Below, in pieces: positions 1 to 7,594 of a stretch of 9,877 bases of DNA. A program made the translations under genes and the position numbers. The stretch's first letter is position 1, and every line of letters begins with the position of its first letter. This DNA comes from JAVRLB01 sp049965455 (lineage in GTDB: Archaea > Thermoplasmatota > Thermoplasmata > Thermoplasmatales > ARK-15). The DNA lies in assembly GCA_049965455.1 (NCBI GenBank), contig JBMFWH010000047.1, positions 1 to 9,877 on the forward strand, written 5' to 3'. Under the pieces are notes generated by a model, which saw nothing but the letters and a program-made list of their open reading frames with translations, ran no database searches and was not told the origin of the DNA.

Positions 1-48
1 AGACTATTAAAAAAAGGATTAAAAGAAAGCGCACTATTTTTATTAAGG

Positions 49-122
49 TTTAAAGATATTTATCTTCGGAGATTCTGAATACATAAAAAGATTAAAATAG
101 TAATAAAGTATCAGCTTCTGTA
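49..122 (+). promoter_or_regulatory. Putative rpoL promoter with a small AT palindrome
   Basis: The 122 bases before rpoL show no gene on either strand. An AT-rich TTAAAATA (92-99) lies about 27 nt before the ATG at 123, where a TATA box would sit for a leaderless transcript. No Shine-Dalgarno precedes the ATG, which agrees with that reading. Farther upstream is a perfect palindrome AAGATA-tt-TATCTT (53-66), which could be an operator or a second TATA-like site. In such AT-rich DNA both calls are tentative. Confidence 0.4.
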
Positions 123-416
123 ATGACCGAAGAAATGAGCTTTCAGATTATAGAGAAGGAAAAGGATTCTATCAAATTGGAAATTGTTAATTCGGATAAT
201 ACTATTTTGAAACCATTAATTGAGGAGATCTCTAAAGATCCAATGGTTGATGAGATCACTTATCATATAGATCATCCTACGTTAGATAATCCTGTTATAT
301 ATATAAAGGTAAAAGAGGGAAAACCCCAAAATGCAGTAAAGAGAGGATTAAACAAACTACAAAAATATTTTGAAGACATGGACAAAATATTAAAAAAAGA
401 GCTGGCTAAGAAGTGA
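123..416 (+). CDS. rpoL: DNA-directed RNA polymerase subunit L (Rpo11, Rpb11-like)
   Basis: This 97-residue protein matches archaeal RNA polymerase subunit L, which pairs with subunit D to form the assembly platform of the enzyme (equivalent to eukaryotic Rpb11/Rpb3 and the bacterial alpha dimer). The diagnostic stretch is at residues 44-79: EITYHIDHPTLDNP followed by a beta strand, then a helix with AVKRGLNKL. The DHP...NP core is typical of the family, and so is the length. The first ATG (123) is used because a TATA-like site lies 27 nt upstream and no Shine-Dalgarno is present; the Met at residue 5 (position 135) is a possible alternative. The last 11 bp overlap the end of scpA on the opposite strand. 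The product acts in the cytoplasm in general transcription. Confidence 0.93.
   Translation: MTEEMSFQIIEKEKDSIKLEIVNSDNTILKPLIEEISKDPMVDEITYHIDHPTLDNPVIYIKVKEGKPQNAVKRGLNKLQKYFEDMDKILKKELAKK
392..398 (-). terminator. T7 run just past scpA stop, inside rpoL
   Basis: On the - strand a run of seven T residues begins 8 nt after the scpA stop codon. Archaeal RNA polymerase terminates at oligo-T tracts, so this is a candidate terminator for smc-scpA. It is encoded by lysine AAA codons near the 3' end of rpoL, so it could equally reflect only the protein sequence. Confidence 0.4.
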
Positions 417-1263
417 TAAGCTCTACTTTTGGCGATTCTAAGTGTTCTAGCTTTCTCAAAGCATAAGGTACTAATACTTCAACAGATATCGTATCATAAG
501 GTTTGTTCTGGATCAAGTTCACTTTTTCTTCCTTGTATAGATAAAGCAGAGGTATGAACGTCTGTATAAAGTCTAGCTTAGAGCCGTCATAAAGCTCTTT
601 TAATTCCATATAATCCTTATCAATGCTCAAGATGCGGTTCCATATCGTTTTTATTTCCTCTTCCAAACGCTCTCTGTGAAGCTTTTCGTTCCATGTTTTG
701 CTGAGCGTCTCATTTAATTTTTTGTTTTTCTCCTGTGTCTCTTTTCTCAGACTCTGATCGTTCATGCTTTTTTGCAATGCGTTTATAAGTTCTATAATCG
801 TTACGGGTCTTTTTTCCTCTCTCCTTACCGGTTCCTGCAATGGGTTTTCTCGGATTAAATAATCTGTAAGGTCATAATCTCCATAATCGTTATCGTATGT
901 ATAAGGCTCTATTTCCTCCACAGGTTCCTTCTCTTCGTATTTTACCAGCACGCTTTTAGTTTTTTTCTCTAATATTTGCCATGCCATGAATATAAGGTTC
1001 CCGGCAGTTATAAAATCTATAAACTCTTCATTTTTAACTTTCTCTAAATATAATTTTGTAAACTCCAATATATCAAGGCTCCACGGATTCAGGCCATGCT
1101 CAATAACAAGCTCGAATGCAGCAACTATTGCTTTTCCCTGATCATCTTTCATAGAGTGATATAAACCCCTCTGCGAGTTTGCTATAAGTTTCAGATACTC
1201 TTCTATTTTAGACTCGTCATATTCATCAAAAGATATTAGCTTTTTAAGTATTTCAAGTTCCAT
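406..1263 (-). CDS. scpA: Segregation and condensation protein A (kleisin ScpA)
   Basis: This 285-residue kleisin bridges the SMC heads in the prokaryotic condensin complex, which compacts and segregates the chromosome. The core family motif lies at residues 50-106 (FELVIEHGLNPWSLDILEF, then a hydrophobic helix ending EKKTKSVL), the counterpart of the bacterial DLLL...DI..I..FL.MA..LL..KS segment. An N-terminal extension of about 45 residues precedes it. An acidic, tyrosine-rich linker (109-140) and a charged helical stretch (150-205) follow. The C-terminal winged helix, expected to bind an SMC head, is about 195-260. The start overlaps the end of smc by 11 bp, and a GGAGGT Shine-Dalgarno 8 nt upstream fixes this ATG. 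Translation is probably coupled to smc. No scpB is visible in the window. Assignment rests on motif and operon position. Confidence 0.88.
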   Translation of the reverse strand: MELEILKKLISFDEYDESKIEEYLKLIANSQRGLYHSMKDDQGKAIVAAFELVIEHGLNPWSLDILEFTKLYLEKVKNEEFIDFITAGNLIFMAWQILEKKTKSVLVKYEEKEPVEEIEPYTYDNDYGDYDLTDYLIRENPLQEPVRREEKRPVTIIELINALQKSMNDQSLRKETQEKNKKLNETLSKTWNEKLHRERLEEEIKTIWNRILSIDKDYMELKELYDGSKLDFIQTFIPLLYLYKEEKVNLIQNKPYDTISVEVLVPYALRKLEHLESPKVELITS

Positions 1264-4200
1264 TCTGCATAACCTCCATATTTTTCATAGGCTGTGAAAA
1301 TATTCTAGATAAACCGTCCATAGCAGATGTTACGCCTATTATATAATCTGCATAGTGCAATGTTACCTCTCTTAAAGATATTACTAAAAACTGTGCATTA
1401 CCTGAGTTGCTTTTTATTATTCTGGCTACATTTTCAGCATTTACACTGTCCAGAAACATGTCCACTTCATCCAGGATATAGATAGGAGAAGGCTCATACT
1501 TTTGTATTGCAAATATAAATGTCAGCGCTGCCAGACTTTTTTCACCGCCGCTCAATGCTTCTAACCTGATAAACTTCTTTCCTTTAGGCTTGACTTTTAT
1601 AACCAGGCCGCCAGAAAAAGGATCTTCTTCATTTTCAAGATGCATATCTGCTTCTCCCCCCTCCGATATCTCTTTATATATTGCCACAAAGTTCTCTTTC
1701 ACTGCTTTTAATACTATCATTAATCCTGTTTTTTTCTTTTCGTTGAGCTCAACCACCAGCTTTATCAAATCCTGGCGCTCTTGCTCTAGCTTTTCATAAT
1801 TTGACTTTAATGTGTCGTATCTTTGCTTTTCGATATTATAATCATCTATGGCTTTCATATTTACGGGCTCTAAATTTTTTAGCTCAGTTTCACTATCAGA
1901 AACTATCTTTTTAAGCTCTGATATTGGCGGCACGGGATCTGTTATCTCGATATTAAAAGACTCAAATATCTTCTTTGACTCTTCAAGTTTTTCCTGTGAT
2001 TCTTTAAGGCGTGTGTTTAAAGAGATGATAAAATCTTGCTTTCTTCCAACATTTTCCTGACTTCTGGTTATTTCATGATCTATGCTTATGATCTTATTGT
2101 CCAGCTCTTCCCTCTTTTTTATCAGTTCCTGATACTTTACATTAAACGATTTTTCAACCTCTATCAATTTTTGTAGCTCTTGCTCAGTCTGCTTTTTCTG
2201 TTCTTCTACCTCTTTTAGCTCCTTTTCTTTTGTTTTTATATCTGTGTTATAATTTTCTACCTGCTTTCTGTTCGTTTCTACTTTTTCAGACAACAAAGAT
2301 ATTTCCGTATGCAAACCGCTTAAATCCTTAGTTTGTTCTTTTATGATGCCGTCTAACGTTTCTAGTTCTTCATTAAGCTTTTTTATTTCGTTTCTTAATT
2401 TTTCGGGCGTTAATGATTCTATGCTCTTTTTTATCTTTTCTGATTCTTCTACCTTTGCCGCTATTGAATTTTTTAGATCTGTAATCTCATTTTCCAGGCT
2501 CTTAAGCACCACCGTGAATTTATCACTTTCTTCCTGCTTTCCTTTCAGCTGTATTACGCATTCAGTCAGTTTCTTAGTATACTCATCTTTAGTTTTTCCC
2601 CATACTTCAAGCTCAGCCTTATTGTTTTTCATCGCTGACTCTCTAAGCTTTGCCGTAGTATCCTGCAACATTGTTTCGATTTTTTTCAGCCCGTTTTCAA
2701 GATCGTCCCTCATGCTATTTTTATCTCTAAGCTTCTTTCCAAGCTCTTCCAAGTCACGCATTGTCACTCTACTGCCTCGGGATTCTAATGAGCCCCCAAT
2801 TATTGCACCACTTGCCTCAAATAACTGGCCATCAAGCGTTACTATCCTGATCCCGCCCATCAGCTTCCTCGCGGTGGTCATGTCCCGGACAATTATCGTG
2901 TCCCCGAAAATAAACCATATCGCGTTCTCGTATTCCTTATTGAATTTTATAAGCTCAATTGCAAATCCCAGAACATTCTGCTCTTTCACGGCAAGCAAAG
3001 CCTTGCCTCTTGGCCTACCGACCATCATTTTGTTAAGTGGCAAAAATGTGGCCCTGCCTAAATTCTTATTTTTTAGATATTCAATTGCTTTTGTTGCATA
3101 TTCATCATTTTCAACAACAATGCTTTCTAGCCTCGCACCTGCTGCAATTTCTATTGCAACCTTATACTCATCAGGCACGGTAATTAATTCTGATACTGTT
3201 CCCACAATCCCTTTCAATTCATTATGGTCCCTGGCACTTATTATATGATACCCTGCCCCCATCTTGCTGCTGTCAATTCTCGCCTGCACTTTTTCATACT
3301 CTTTAGTCAGGGAGAGTATCTCCTTTTCTACTTTCTCAATCTCCTCTTTCATGCTCTTTTCTTGATTTGTTAGCTTAAAGTATTGTTCTTGCAGTTCTTT
3401 AGCATTTTTCTCAATGCCTTTGTTGAAATTTTTTGATTCACTGAGTCTCCATTCTGCATCTGTTATGTTTAGCTCATAATTCTTCTTGGACTCTTCCAGA
3501 GCCGCTATTGACTCTGCAAGCATGTCAAGTTTATTTTTTGTTTTGTTAAATTCATTGTTTTTCTGCGTGAATTCAGATCGCATAGTCTCAAGATCCTTGT
3601 ACAACCTTAACAGATTCTCCTGCAATCCTTTAGTGCTCTCTGAATATTCTACTGCTTTCTTCTCTTTTTCACTTAGAATGCTTTTTTTTGCATTATAATC
3701 CTGAGCTTTTGCCTCTTTTTCGTTGCTTAATTTTGCCCTCTGCATCTCCGAATTTTTGAGCTTTGCAAGAAGTTCTTTGTAATCTTTTTCGTTGCTCAAA
3801 ACAAGCTCTTTTTGCTTTCTTATAGTATCTTCCAGATCTTCAATCTTCATCTTGTTTCTTCCAAGCTGGATTCTATGCTCATCGATCTGCTCTTTCAATT
3901 TTTTTACGTCTTCTCCTCCACTGTTAGCTATCTCTAAATCCAGCTCCGCTCTCTTTGCTTTGACATTCTCTTCCGATTTGCCCATTTCTTCGATCTCTCT
4001 GTTCAATTTCTCTATCTCATTTTTTAATCTGAGTATCTCTGCCTCATCCCCTTCTATTTCTGACCTGAACCCCATCATTCGCTTATACTCTAACTGTGCC
4101 TTTGCCTTGTTATATCGGTCTTTAATCTCTAAATATTTAAGCGCTATATCTCTATCCTTGCTCAATGTTGCCACATGCACTTCGATCTCTTTTAATAGGA

Positions 4201-4792
4201 GATCTATTGCATTCATGTTCTCTTCTACTTCCTTTTTCTTACTCTCTGCATTTTGAATCTCTTCATCATATTTTGTTATCCCGGCAATTTCTTCCAGTAT
4301 TCTCCTTCGTTCCAGTGCCGTCATCTCTACAATATTGGTAACATCTCCCTGCTGCACAAAATTGTACCCGTCTGCAAAAATCCTCGCCTGTGACAACAGA
4401 TCTGTGAAATCTTGCAGTTTTGCTTTATCGCCATTGATATAAAAATAAGAGTTGTACCCATCCTCTCGATCTGACAACTTGACCATTCTTGAAAACGTGA
4501 CCAGATCATTATCTAAGGGTATAAACCTATCCGTGTTATTAAACGTTATAGAAACTTTACAGTAATCAGCTGCATTACGGTCTTTACCCCCATTAAATAT
4601 TAAGTCCGTAAGCTTCTGTGCTCTGATCATTTTTGAGCTTTTTGGGCCTAAGACAAATAGGATGGCATCTGATATATTGCTTTTACCGGAGCCATTTGGG
4701 CCACTCAAAACAGTAAAACCATTTTTGAATTCTATCTTTGTCTTTTTACCAAACGATTTGAAATTTTCAAGCTCAATAGACTGTAAAAACAT
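1253..4792 (-). CDS. smc: Chromosome partition/condensin ATPase SMC
   Basis: A full-length 1179-residue SMC protein, normal for the family, and the ATPase core of condensin. The N-terminal head carries the Walker A GPNGSGKSN (31-39). A first coiled-coil arm rich in Lys, Glu and Leu leads to the hinge at about 520-665, which contains GIVGTVSELI and ends in the glycine-rich ASGAIIGGS. The returning coiled coil ends in the C-terminal head with the ABC signature LSGGEKS (from 1080), Walker B ILDEVD (1106-1111) and a D-loop aspartate at 1115. All catalytic motifs are intact. The ATG is supported by a GGTGA site 4 nt upstream and by the standard N-terminus (IELENFKSFG). The gene leads an operon with scpA, with an 11-bp overlap. 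Long open frames on the opposite strand within it are low-complexity antisense shadows of the coiled coil. Confidence 0.97.
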   Translation of the reverse strand: MFLQSIELENFKSFGKKTKIEFKNGFTVLSGPNGSGKSNISDAILFVLGPKSSKMIRAQKLTDLIFNGGKDRNAADYCKVSITFNNTDRFIPLDNDLVTFSRMVKLSDREDGYNSYFYINGDKAKLQDFTDLLSQARIFADGYNFVQQGDVTNIVEMTALERRRILEEIAGITKYDEEIQNAESKKKEVEENMNAIDLLLKEIEVHVATLSKDRDIALKYLEIKDRYNKAKAQLEYKRMMGFRSEIEGDEAEILRLKNEIEKLNREIEEMGKSEENVKAKRAELDLEIANSGGEDVKKLKEQIDEHRIQLGRNKMKIEDLEDTIRKQKELVLSNEKDYKELLAKLKNSEMQRAKLSNEKEAKAQDYNAKKSILSEKEKKAVEYSESTKGLQENLLRLYKDLETMRSEFTQKNNEFNKTKNKLDMLAESIAALEESKKNYELNITDAEWRLSESKNFNKGIEKNAKELQEQYFKLTNQEKSMKEEIEKVEKEILSLTKEYEKVQARIDSSKMGAGYHIISARDHNELKGIVGTVSELITVPDEYKVAIEIAAGARLESIVVENDEYATKAIEYLKNKNLGRATFLPLNKMMVGRPRGKALLAVKEQNVLGFAIELIKFNKEYENAIWFIFGDTIIVRDMTTARKLMGGIRIVTLDGQLFEASGAIIGGSLESRGSRVTMRDLEELGKKLRDKNSMRDDLENGLKKIETMLQDTTAKLRESAMKNNKAELEVWGKTKDEYTKKLTECVIQLKGKQEESDKFTVVLKSLENEITDLKNSIAAKVEESEKIKKSIESLTPEKLRNEIKKLNEELETLDGIIKEQTKDLSGLHTEISLLSEKVETNRKQVENYNTDIKTKEKELKEVEEQKKQTEQELQKLIEVEKSFNVKYQELIKKREELDNKIISIDHEITRSQENVGRKQDFIISLNTRLKESQEKLEESKKIFESFNIEITDPVPPISELKKIVSDSETELKNLEPVNMKAIDDYNIEKQRYDTLKSNYEKLEQERQDLIKLVVELNEKKKTGLMIVLKAVKENFVAIYKEISEGGEADMHLENEEDPFSGGLVIKVKPKGKKFIRLEALSGGEKSLAALTFIFAIQKYEPSPIYILDEVDMFLDSVNAENVARIIKSNSGNAQFLVISLREVTLHYADYIIGVTSAMDGLSRIFSQPMKNMEVMQNGT
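1272..1277 (-). promoter_or_regulatory. Shine-Dalgarno for scpA inside smc
   Basis: GGAGGT lies 8 nt before the scpA ATG, within the last smc codons. It decides the scpA start and suggests independent re-initiation or coupled translation. Confidence 0.8.
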
Positions 4793-4848
4793 TTACTCAC
4801 CAATCCTACCAAGGTATTTTATGACTTTTGTCTGACTTATGAGATTAG

Positions 4849-4878
4849 ATATAATATAATTAGTATATAAATCTTACT
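4849..4878 (-). promoter_or_regulatory. smc-scpA promoter (TATA box TTTATATA)
   Basis: On the - strand TTTATATA (4864-4871) is a near-consensus archaeal TATA box, preceded by GTAAGA, a plausible BRE. Transcription would start near 4840, giving a leader of about 48 nt with a GGTGA ribosome site before the smc ATG. A second AT-rich block (4849-4858) is an alternative. Confidence 0.6.
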
Positions 4879-4879
4879 G

Positions 4880-4908
4880 AAAAATCAGACATTATTGATA
4901 AAAATGTC
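4880..4908 (-). terminator. Stem-loop plus T-run after the KaiC-like gene
   Basis: On the - strand GACATT (4908-4903) and AATGTC (4893-4888) form a 6-bp stem with a 9-nt loop. It is followed by TGATTTTTC, a run of five T. The stem overlaps the stop codon at 4907-4909. The arrangement resembles an intrinsic terminator and sits just before the smc promoter. The stem is short and AT-rich, so the call is moderate. Confidence 0.4.
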
Positions 4909-6397
4909 ATACTATTGGCACAAGATCAAAAGAAGAATCTTTTGAATGTTCTATGGCATAAATGATAGTTTTTGGAGCATTTCCATAAAGACACAATTTA
5001 TTGTATATGTTTACAAGCCTGATCTGATTTGATGCCATATTTTTTATCTGGTTTTCACTTATTACACCTGGTTTAGATATAGCTATCCCTATGTCGTTGC
5101 TATTTATAATATTATTTATGAACTCTACAATTTCTAAAAACGCTATTTGGCCTCTAAACTTTTCAATTGTGCTCAAGGAGAGGAGGTAAACAATCGCTTT
5201 ATTATACTTTCTCATTTCATTTATTTCCAAGTTCAATCGTTCAATTGCACTCTCTCTTCTGCCTGTAAGCGAGATAACATACTTATTATTATTGTTCCCG
5301 GAATAATCTATAAACCTTAGTTTATTATCTACAATCTCAGGATCTAAGAATTTATAGCCCATGAATCTGTTCCTGTTACCTTCGACAGTTTGCCCCAGTG
5401 AAGGGACTGCTAAGATCCCGATCTTGTTGTTTAATATATTTCCGATTATCTGCGTCATAAATGCTTCAAATTTAGATTTGCTCACCTCTTTACTAACAGA
5501 TATTAAATTAAAAGTGCCATACTTAAACCCTCCGCCCAACATGGTGTCTAGATCTTTGCTTCCTGTGGTAACAAAGTTTTTGTTTTGCTCATTGTAATCT
5601 TTCTCTATATTTTCCAAGCCATGAATAGAGATCTCTGAAGTAGGCGAAAATATCCTAAAACTCCCCCCATTTAATGTGATCAAATATTTGCTGAATTCAA
5701 AGCTTACACCCCTCATTTTCTTTATATTAAGGCTTCTCACCCTCCTCTCTTCGTACATACCCTGATCTAAAACAATCACGCCATCAGCTATGTACTCCAA
5801 CTCTTCTGACCTCTCTTTTTCTAAAACGAATATTATGTTCGTATTACTGCTATCTACTAGGTCTTTTACCAGTGTATATACAAGCTCTTCTTCGTTAAGC
5901 CGGTATTTGCTTGATAATCCTTCCACGCTGTCTATTACTATCATTGACCTATTTGGAAGATTATGTTCTACTTCATTGTATATGCGTTTTAGCTCCAGGA
6001 TATTACGATCCTTGAAATATTTGTTGTATAATACTTTGGATACTTTTGCAGTTTTGTCATCATAGATGTTCTTTATCAATGATTTCGCTGCCTCTACTGG
6101 TTCTTCGTCACTTCTTGGTTCTGCAATTTTTAAGCTTTCCAAAAACAACCTGCCGGCGTCTATTATTTTAGTTTTAGCCTCCATATCTTTTATCCATGGA
6201 AACTGCTGGTATAAAGCCGAATCACCGACTCTAGTAGATAAATATATTCCATTGTACTTATCTTTGTAAGTCTCTAAAATCTGGAGTGCCAGCGTGGTTT
6301 TGCCGGTACCTGGAGCGCCGGCTAAGATAAGGGTTGTTGCAGATTTTGATTCGAAGAAGATAGATAACTCTTTCATTAAGCCAGCCAGACCACTCAT
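4907..6397 (-). CDS. Two-domain RecA/KaiC-like ATPase (GvpD-like), second site degenerate
   Basis: This 496-residue protein of the RecA/RadA/KaiC superfamily probably acts in the cytoplasm as a regulatory or signalling ATPase. The first domain has Walker A GAPGTGKTT (27-35), Walker B MIVIDS (152-157) and the KaiC-family segment RSLNIKKMRG (221-230) leading to GGSFRIF (244-250). The second domain opens with the KaiC-type TTGSKDLDTMLGGGF (277-291) but has no P-loop: the expected GxxGxGKT is replaced by SVSKEVSKSKF (300-310), so it probably cannot bind ATP normally. Length, N-terminal P-loop and basic patches resemble GvpD-type archaeal ATPases, but no gas vesicle genes are present and the function is unknown. 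The start is supported by a TATA box 27 nt upstream and no Shine-Dalgarno, implying a leaderless mRNA. It lies 114 bp before smc on the same strand, with its own promoter and likely terminator, so co-function with SMC is not implied. Confidence 0.75.
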   Translation of the reverse strand: MSGLAGLMKELSIFFESKSATTLILAGAPGTGKTTLALQILETYKDKYNGIYLSTRVGDSALYQQFPWIKDMEAKTKIIDAGRLFLESLKIAEPRSDEEPVEAAKSLIKNIYDDKTAKVSKVLYNKYFKDRNILELKRIYNEVEHNLPNRSMIVIDSVEGLSSKYRLNEEELVYTLVKDLVDSSNTNIIFVLEKERSEELEYIADGVIVLDQGMYEERRVRSLNIKKMRGVSFEFSKYLITLNGGSFRIFSPTSEISIHGLENIEKDYNEQNKNFVTTGSKDLDTMLGGGFKYGTFNLISVSKEVSKSKFEAFMTQIIGNILNNKIGILAVPSLGQTVEGNRNRFMGYKFLDPEIVDNKLRFIDYSGNNNNKYVISLTGRRESAIERLNLEINEMRKYNKAIVYLLSLSTIEKFRGQIAFLEIVEFINNIINSNDIGIAISKPGVISENQIKNMASNQIRLVNIYNKLCLYGNAPKTIIYAIEHSKDSSFDLVPIV

Positions 6398-6417
6398 ACA
6401 TATATATTAATTGCTTA

Positions 6418-6436
6418 TTTATATATAAGTTTTACT
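6418..6436 (-). promoter_or_regulatory. BRE/TATA promoter of the KaiC-like gene
   Basis: On the - strand AGTAAAAC is followed by TTATATATAA, an excellent BRE plus TATA pair. The TATA centre (about 6424) is 27 nt from the ATG at 6397, so transcription should start at or next to the start codon, giving a leaderless message. Confidence 0.7.
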
Positions 6437-6441
6437 ATACG
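6432..6441 (+). repeat. 10-bp direct repeat TTACTATACG, left copy
   Basis: An identical copy lies at 6611-6620. The pair brackets the inverted repeats of the MITE-like element and may be a target-site duplication, although the gaps to the inverted repeats differ on the two sides. Confidence 0.5.
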
Positions 6442-6443
6442 CC

Positions 6444-6614
6444 GTAACTGGTCACTATTATGAAGTTGAGATGTAAAAGAAAGTGCCTTTAATACAATAT
6501 ATTTTTAATTTATTATTACAAAATAAAATATATTCTATTTCCTTCAGATACTGTAAAAATTACGCATAATACTCGTTTTTACGAAAACTTAACTTCAGAA
6601 TCGTGACCTATTAC
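6444..6614. mobile_element. MITE-like element with 27-bp imperfect terminal inverted repeats
   Basis: The left end (6444-6470) and the reverse complement of the right end (6588-6614) match at 22 of 27 positions without gaps. Shared blocks in order are GTAA, GGTCAC, ATT, TGAAGTT and AG. Similarity continues weakly inward (GTAAAA in both) after a 3-nt shift. The interior (about 6471-6587) is very AT-rich and has no credible gene. A 10-bp direct repeat TTACTATACG flanks it at 6432-6441 and 6611-6620; the right copy overlaps the last 4 bases of the inverted repeat, so it is only a possible target duplication. It lies between the por terminator and the promoter of the KaiC-like gene and leaves both intact. 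A non-autonomous transposable element fits best. A large transcribed hairpin or a paired binding site are alternatives. Confidence 0.5.
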
Positions 6615-6620
6615 TATACG
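6611..6620 (+). repeat. 10-bp direct repeat TTACTATACG, right copy
   Basis: Identical to 6432-6441. Its first four bases also form the outer end of the right inverted repeat of the MITE-like element. Confidence 0.5.
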
Positions 6621-6655
6621 ACTATTCGCCACTAAAGCAACGAATAATTACTGAC

Positions 6656-6679
6656 TTATCAAAAAATAAAAAGATAAAT
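6656..6679 (-). terminator. T-rich terminator of the por operon
   Basis: About 25-45 nt after the porB stop, the - strand reads TTTATC, then T5, A, T6, then GATAA. Consecutive oligo-T runs are the usual archaeal termination signal, and the flanking TTATC/GATAA can pair. It is well placed to end the porGDAB transcript. Confidence 0.55.
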
Positions 6680-6703
6680 GTTTAGATGATAATTTAGCTG
6701 TAT

Positions 6704-7594
6704 CTATTTCTTTTCGTAAGGGGCCCACCAAGTATCTACCATTTCCTGAATCTCTTTGATATATTGTGGATTGTTAAAAAGATGCCTGAATCTTCCTTGC
6801 GGCTTTAAATATTCTTCTACTGGCTTTCTCTGTTTTGGAACATAGGTAAGCTTCAAATTTTCTATTTCACCATTCTCTATCTCATATAATGGAAATATTC
6901 CTGTATCCGTTGCAAGTTTCATGATTTCTATTGTCTTACTTGGATCATGTCTCCAGCCTGTTGTGCAGCTGGATATAGAGTGTATGAATCTAGGACCTTT
7001 GATCTTCAAAGCTTTGTTTATCTTTGTTTTAAAATCGTTCATATAGGCAGGATTAACAGTAGCTACATAAGGGATGTTATGTGCTGCCACTATCTTTGCA
7101 ATCGGCTTTTTTAACTCTTTTTTGCCGAGCATATCTGAAGGACCTGTCTGCGTTGTTGTAGTCCAAGCACCGAATGGAGTGGATGATGATCTCTGTATTC
7201 CTGTGTTCATATAAGCTTCATTATCATATAACACATACATGATATTGTGGCCTCTCTCTAACATTCCGCTCAGAGACTGTATACCAATATCAGAAGTGCC
7301 ACCATCTCCACCAAATATAATTATGTTTGCATCCTTGTCCTTTCCAAGAGCTTTAAGTGCGTACTCCAGTCCACTTGCTGTCGCAGAGGCGTTTTCAAAA
7401 GCAGTATGTAACCAAGGCAGTTTCCAGGATGTATGGGGATATGGTGTGGAAAATACTTCAAGACAGCCGGTAGCATTCACAATGTACGTGTTTGGGCCTG
7501 CAAGTTTCAATACCCATTTTACAATAATCGGTGCTGCACAGCCCGCACAGGCTCTGTGCCCTGGCGCAAAATATTCGACATCTTCGTTGATCAT
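6704..7594 (-). CDS. porB: Pyruvate:ferredoxin oxidoreductase, beta subunit
   Basis: This 296-residue subunit binds thiamine diphosphate and the proximal [4Fe-4S] cluster of the enzyme that converts pyruvate and CoA to acetyl-CoA, CO2 and reduced ferredoxin. The TPP/Mg motif runs from GDGG (96-99) to NEAYMNTG (125-132). The likely cluster cysteines are C16 and C19 (HRACAGC), C44 (NATGC) and C210 (SSCTTGW), all present. Length is normal for the family. The ATG overlaps the porA stop as ATGA, with GGAGGG 6 nt upstream, so translation is coupled. It is the last gene of the por operon. Substrate cannot be proved from sequence; a related 2-oxoacid such as 2-oxoisovalerate is the main alternative. 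Confidence 0.93.
   Translation of the reverse strand: MINEDVEYFAPGHRACAGCAAPIIVKWVLKLAGPNTYIVNATGCLEVFSTPYPHTSWKLPWLHTAFENASATASGLEYALKALGKDKDANIIIFGGDGGTSDIGIQSLSGMLERGHNIMYVLYDNEAYMNTGIQRSSSTPFGAWTTTTQTGPSDMLGKKELKKPIAKIVAAHNIPYVATVNPAYMNDFKTKINKALKIKGPRFIHSISSCTTGWRHDPSKTIEIMKLATDTGIFPLYEIENGEIENLKLTYVPKQRKPVEEYLKPQGRFRHLFNNPQYIKEIQEMVDTWWAPYEKK

Noticed and set aside
2343..3248. 301-codon open frame on the + strand inside smc
   Set aside because: It is rich in Ser, Phe and Leu with no recognisable domain, which is what the antisense of Lys/Glu-rich coiled-coil codons yields. The smc frame on the other strand is intact with all motifs.
6459..6491. Ten-residue open frame starting MKLRCKRKCL
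   Set aside because: Too short, it lies within the MITE-like left end and has no ribosome site; its start falls in the inverted repeat.
6602..6610. AGGTCAC shared by the MITE-like inverted repeat and the tnpB right end (near 9764-9770)
   Set aside because: Only seven bases match without gaps, and IS200/IS605 elements lack terminal inverted repeats, so a common origin is not supported.
6623..6646. TATTCG/CGAATA inverted repeat with a 12-nt loop as a terminator or operator
   Set aside because: The 6-bp stem is weak and the nearby T-rich tract explains termination better.
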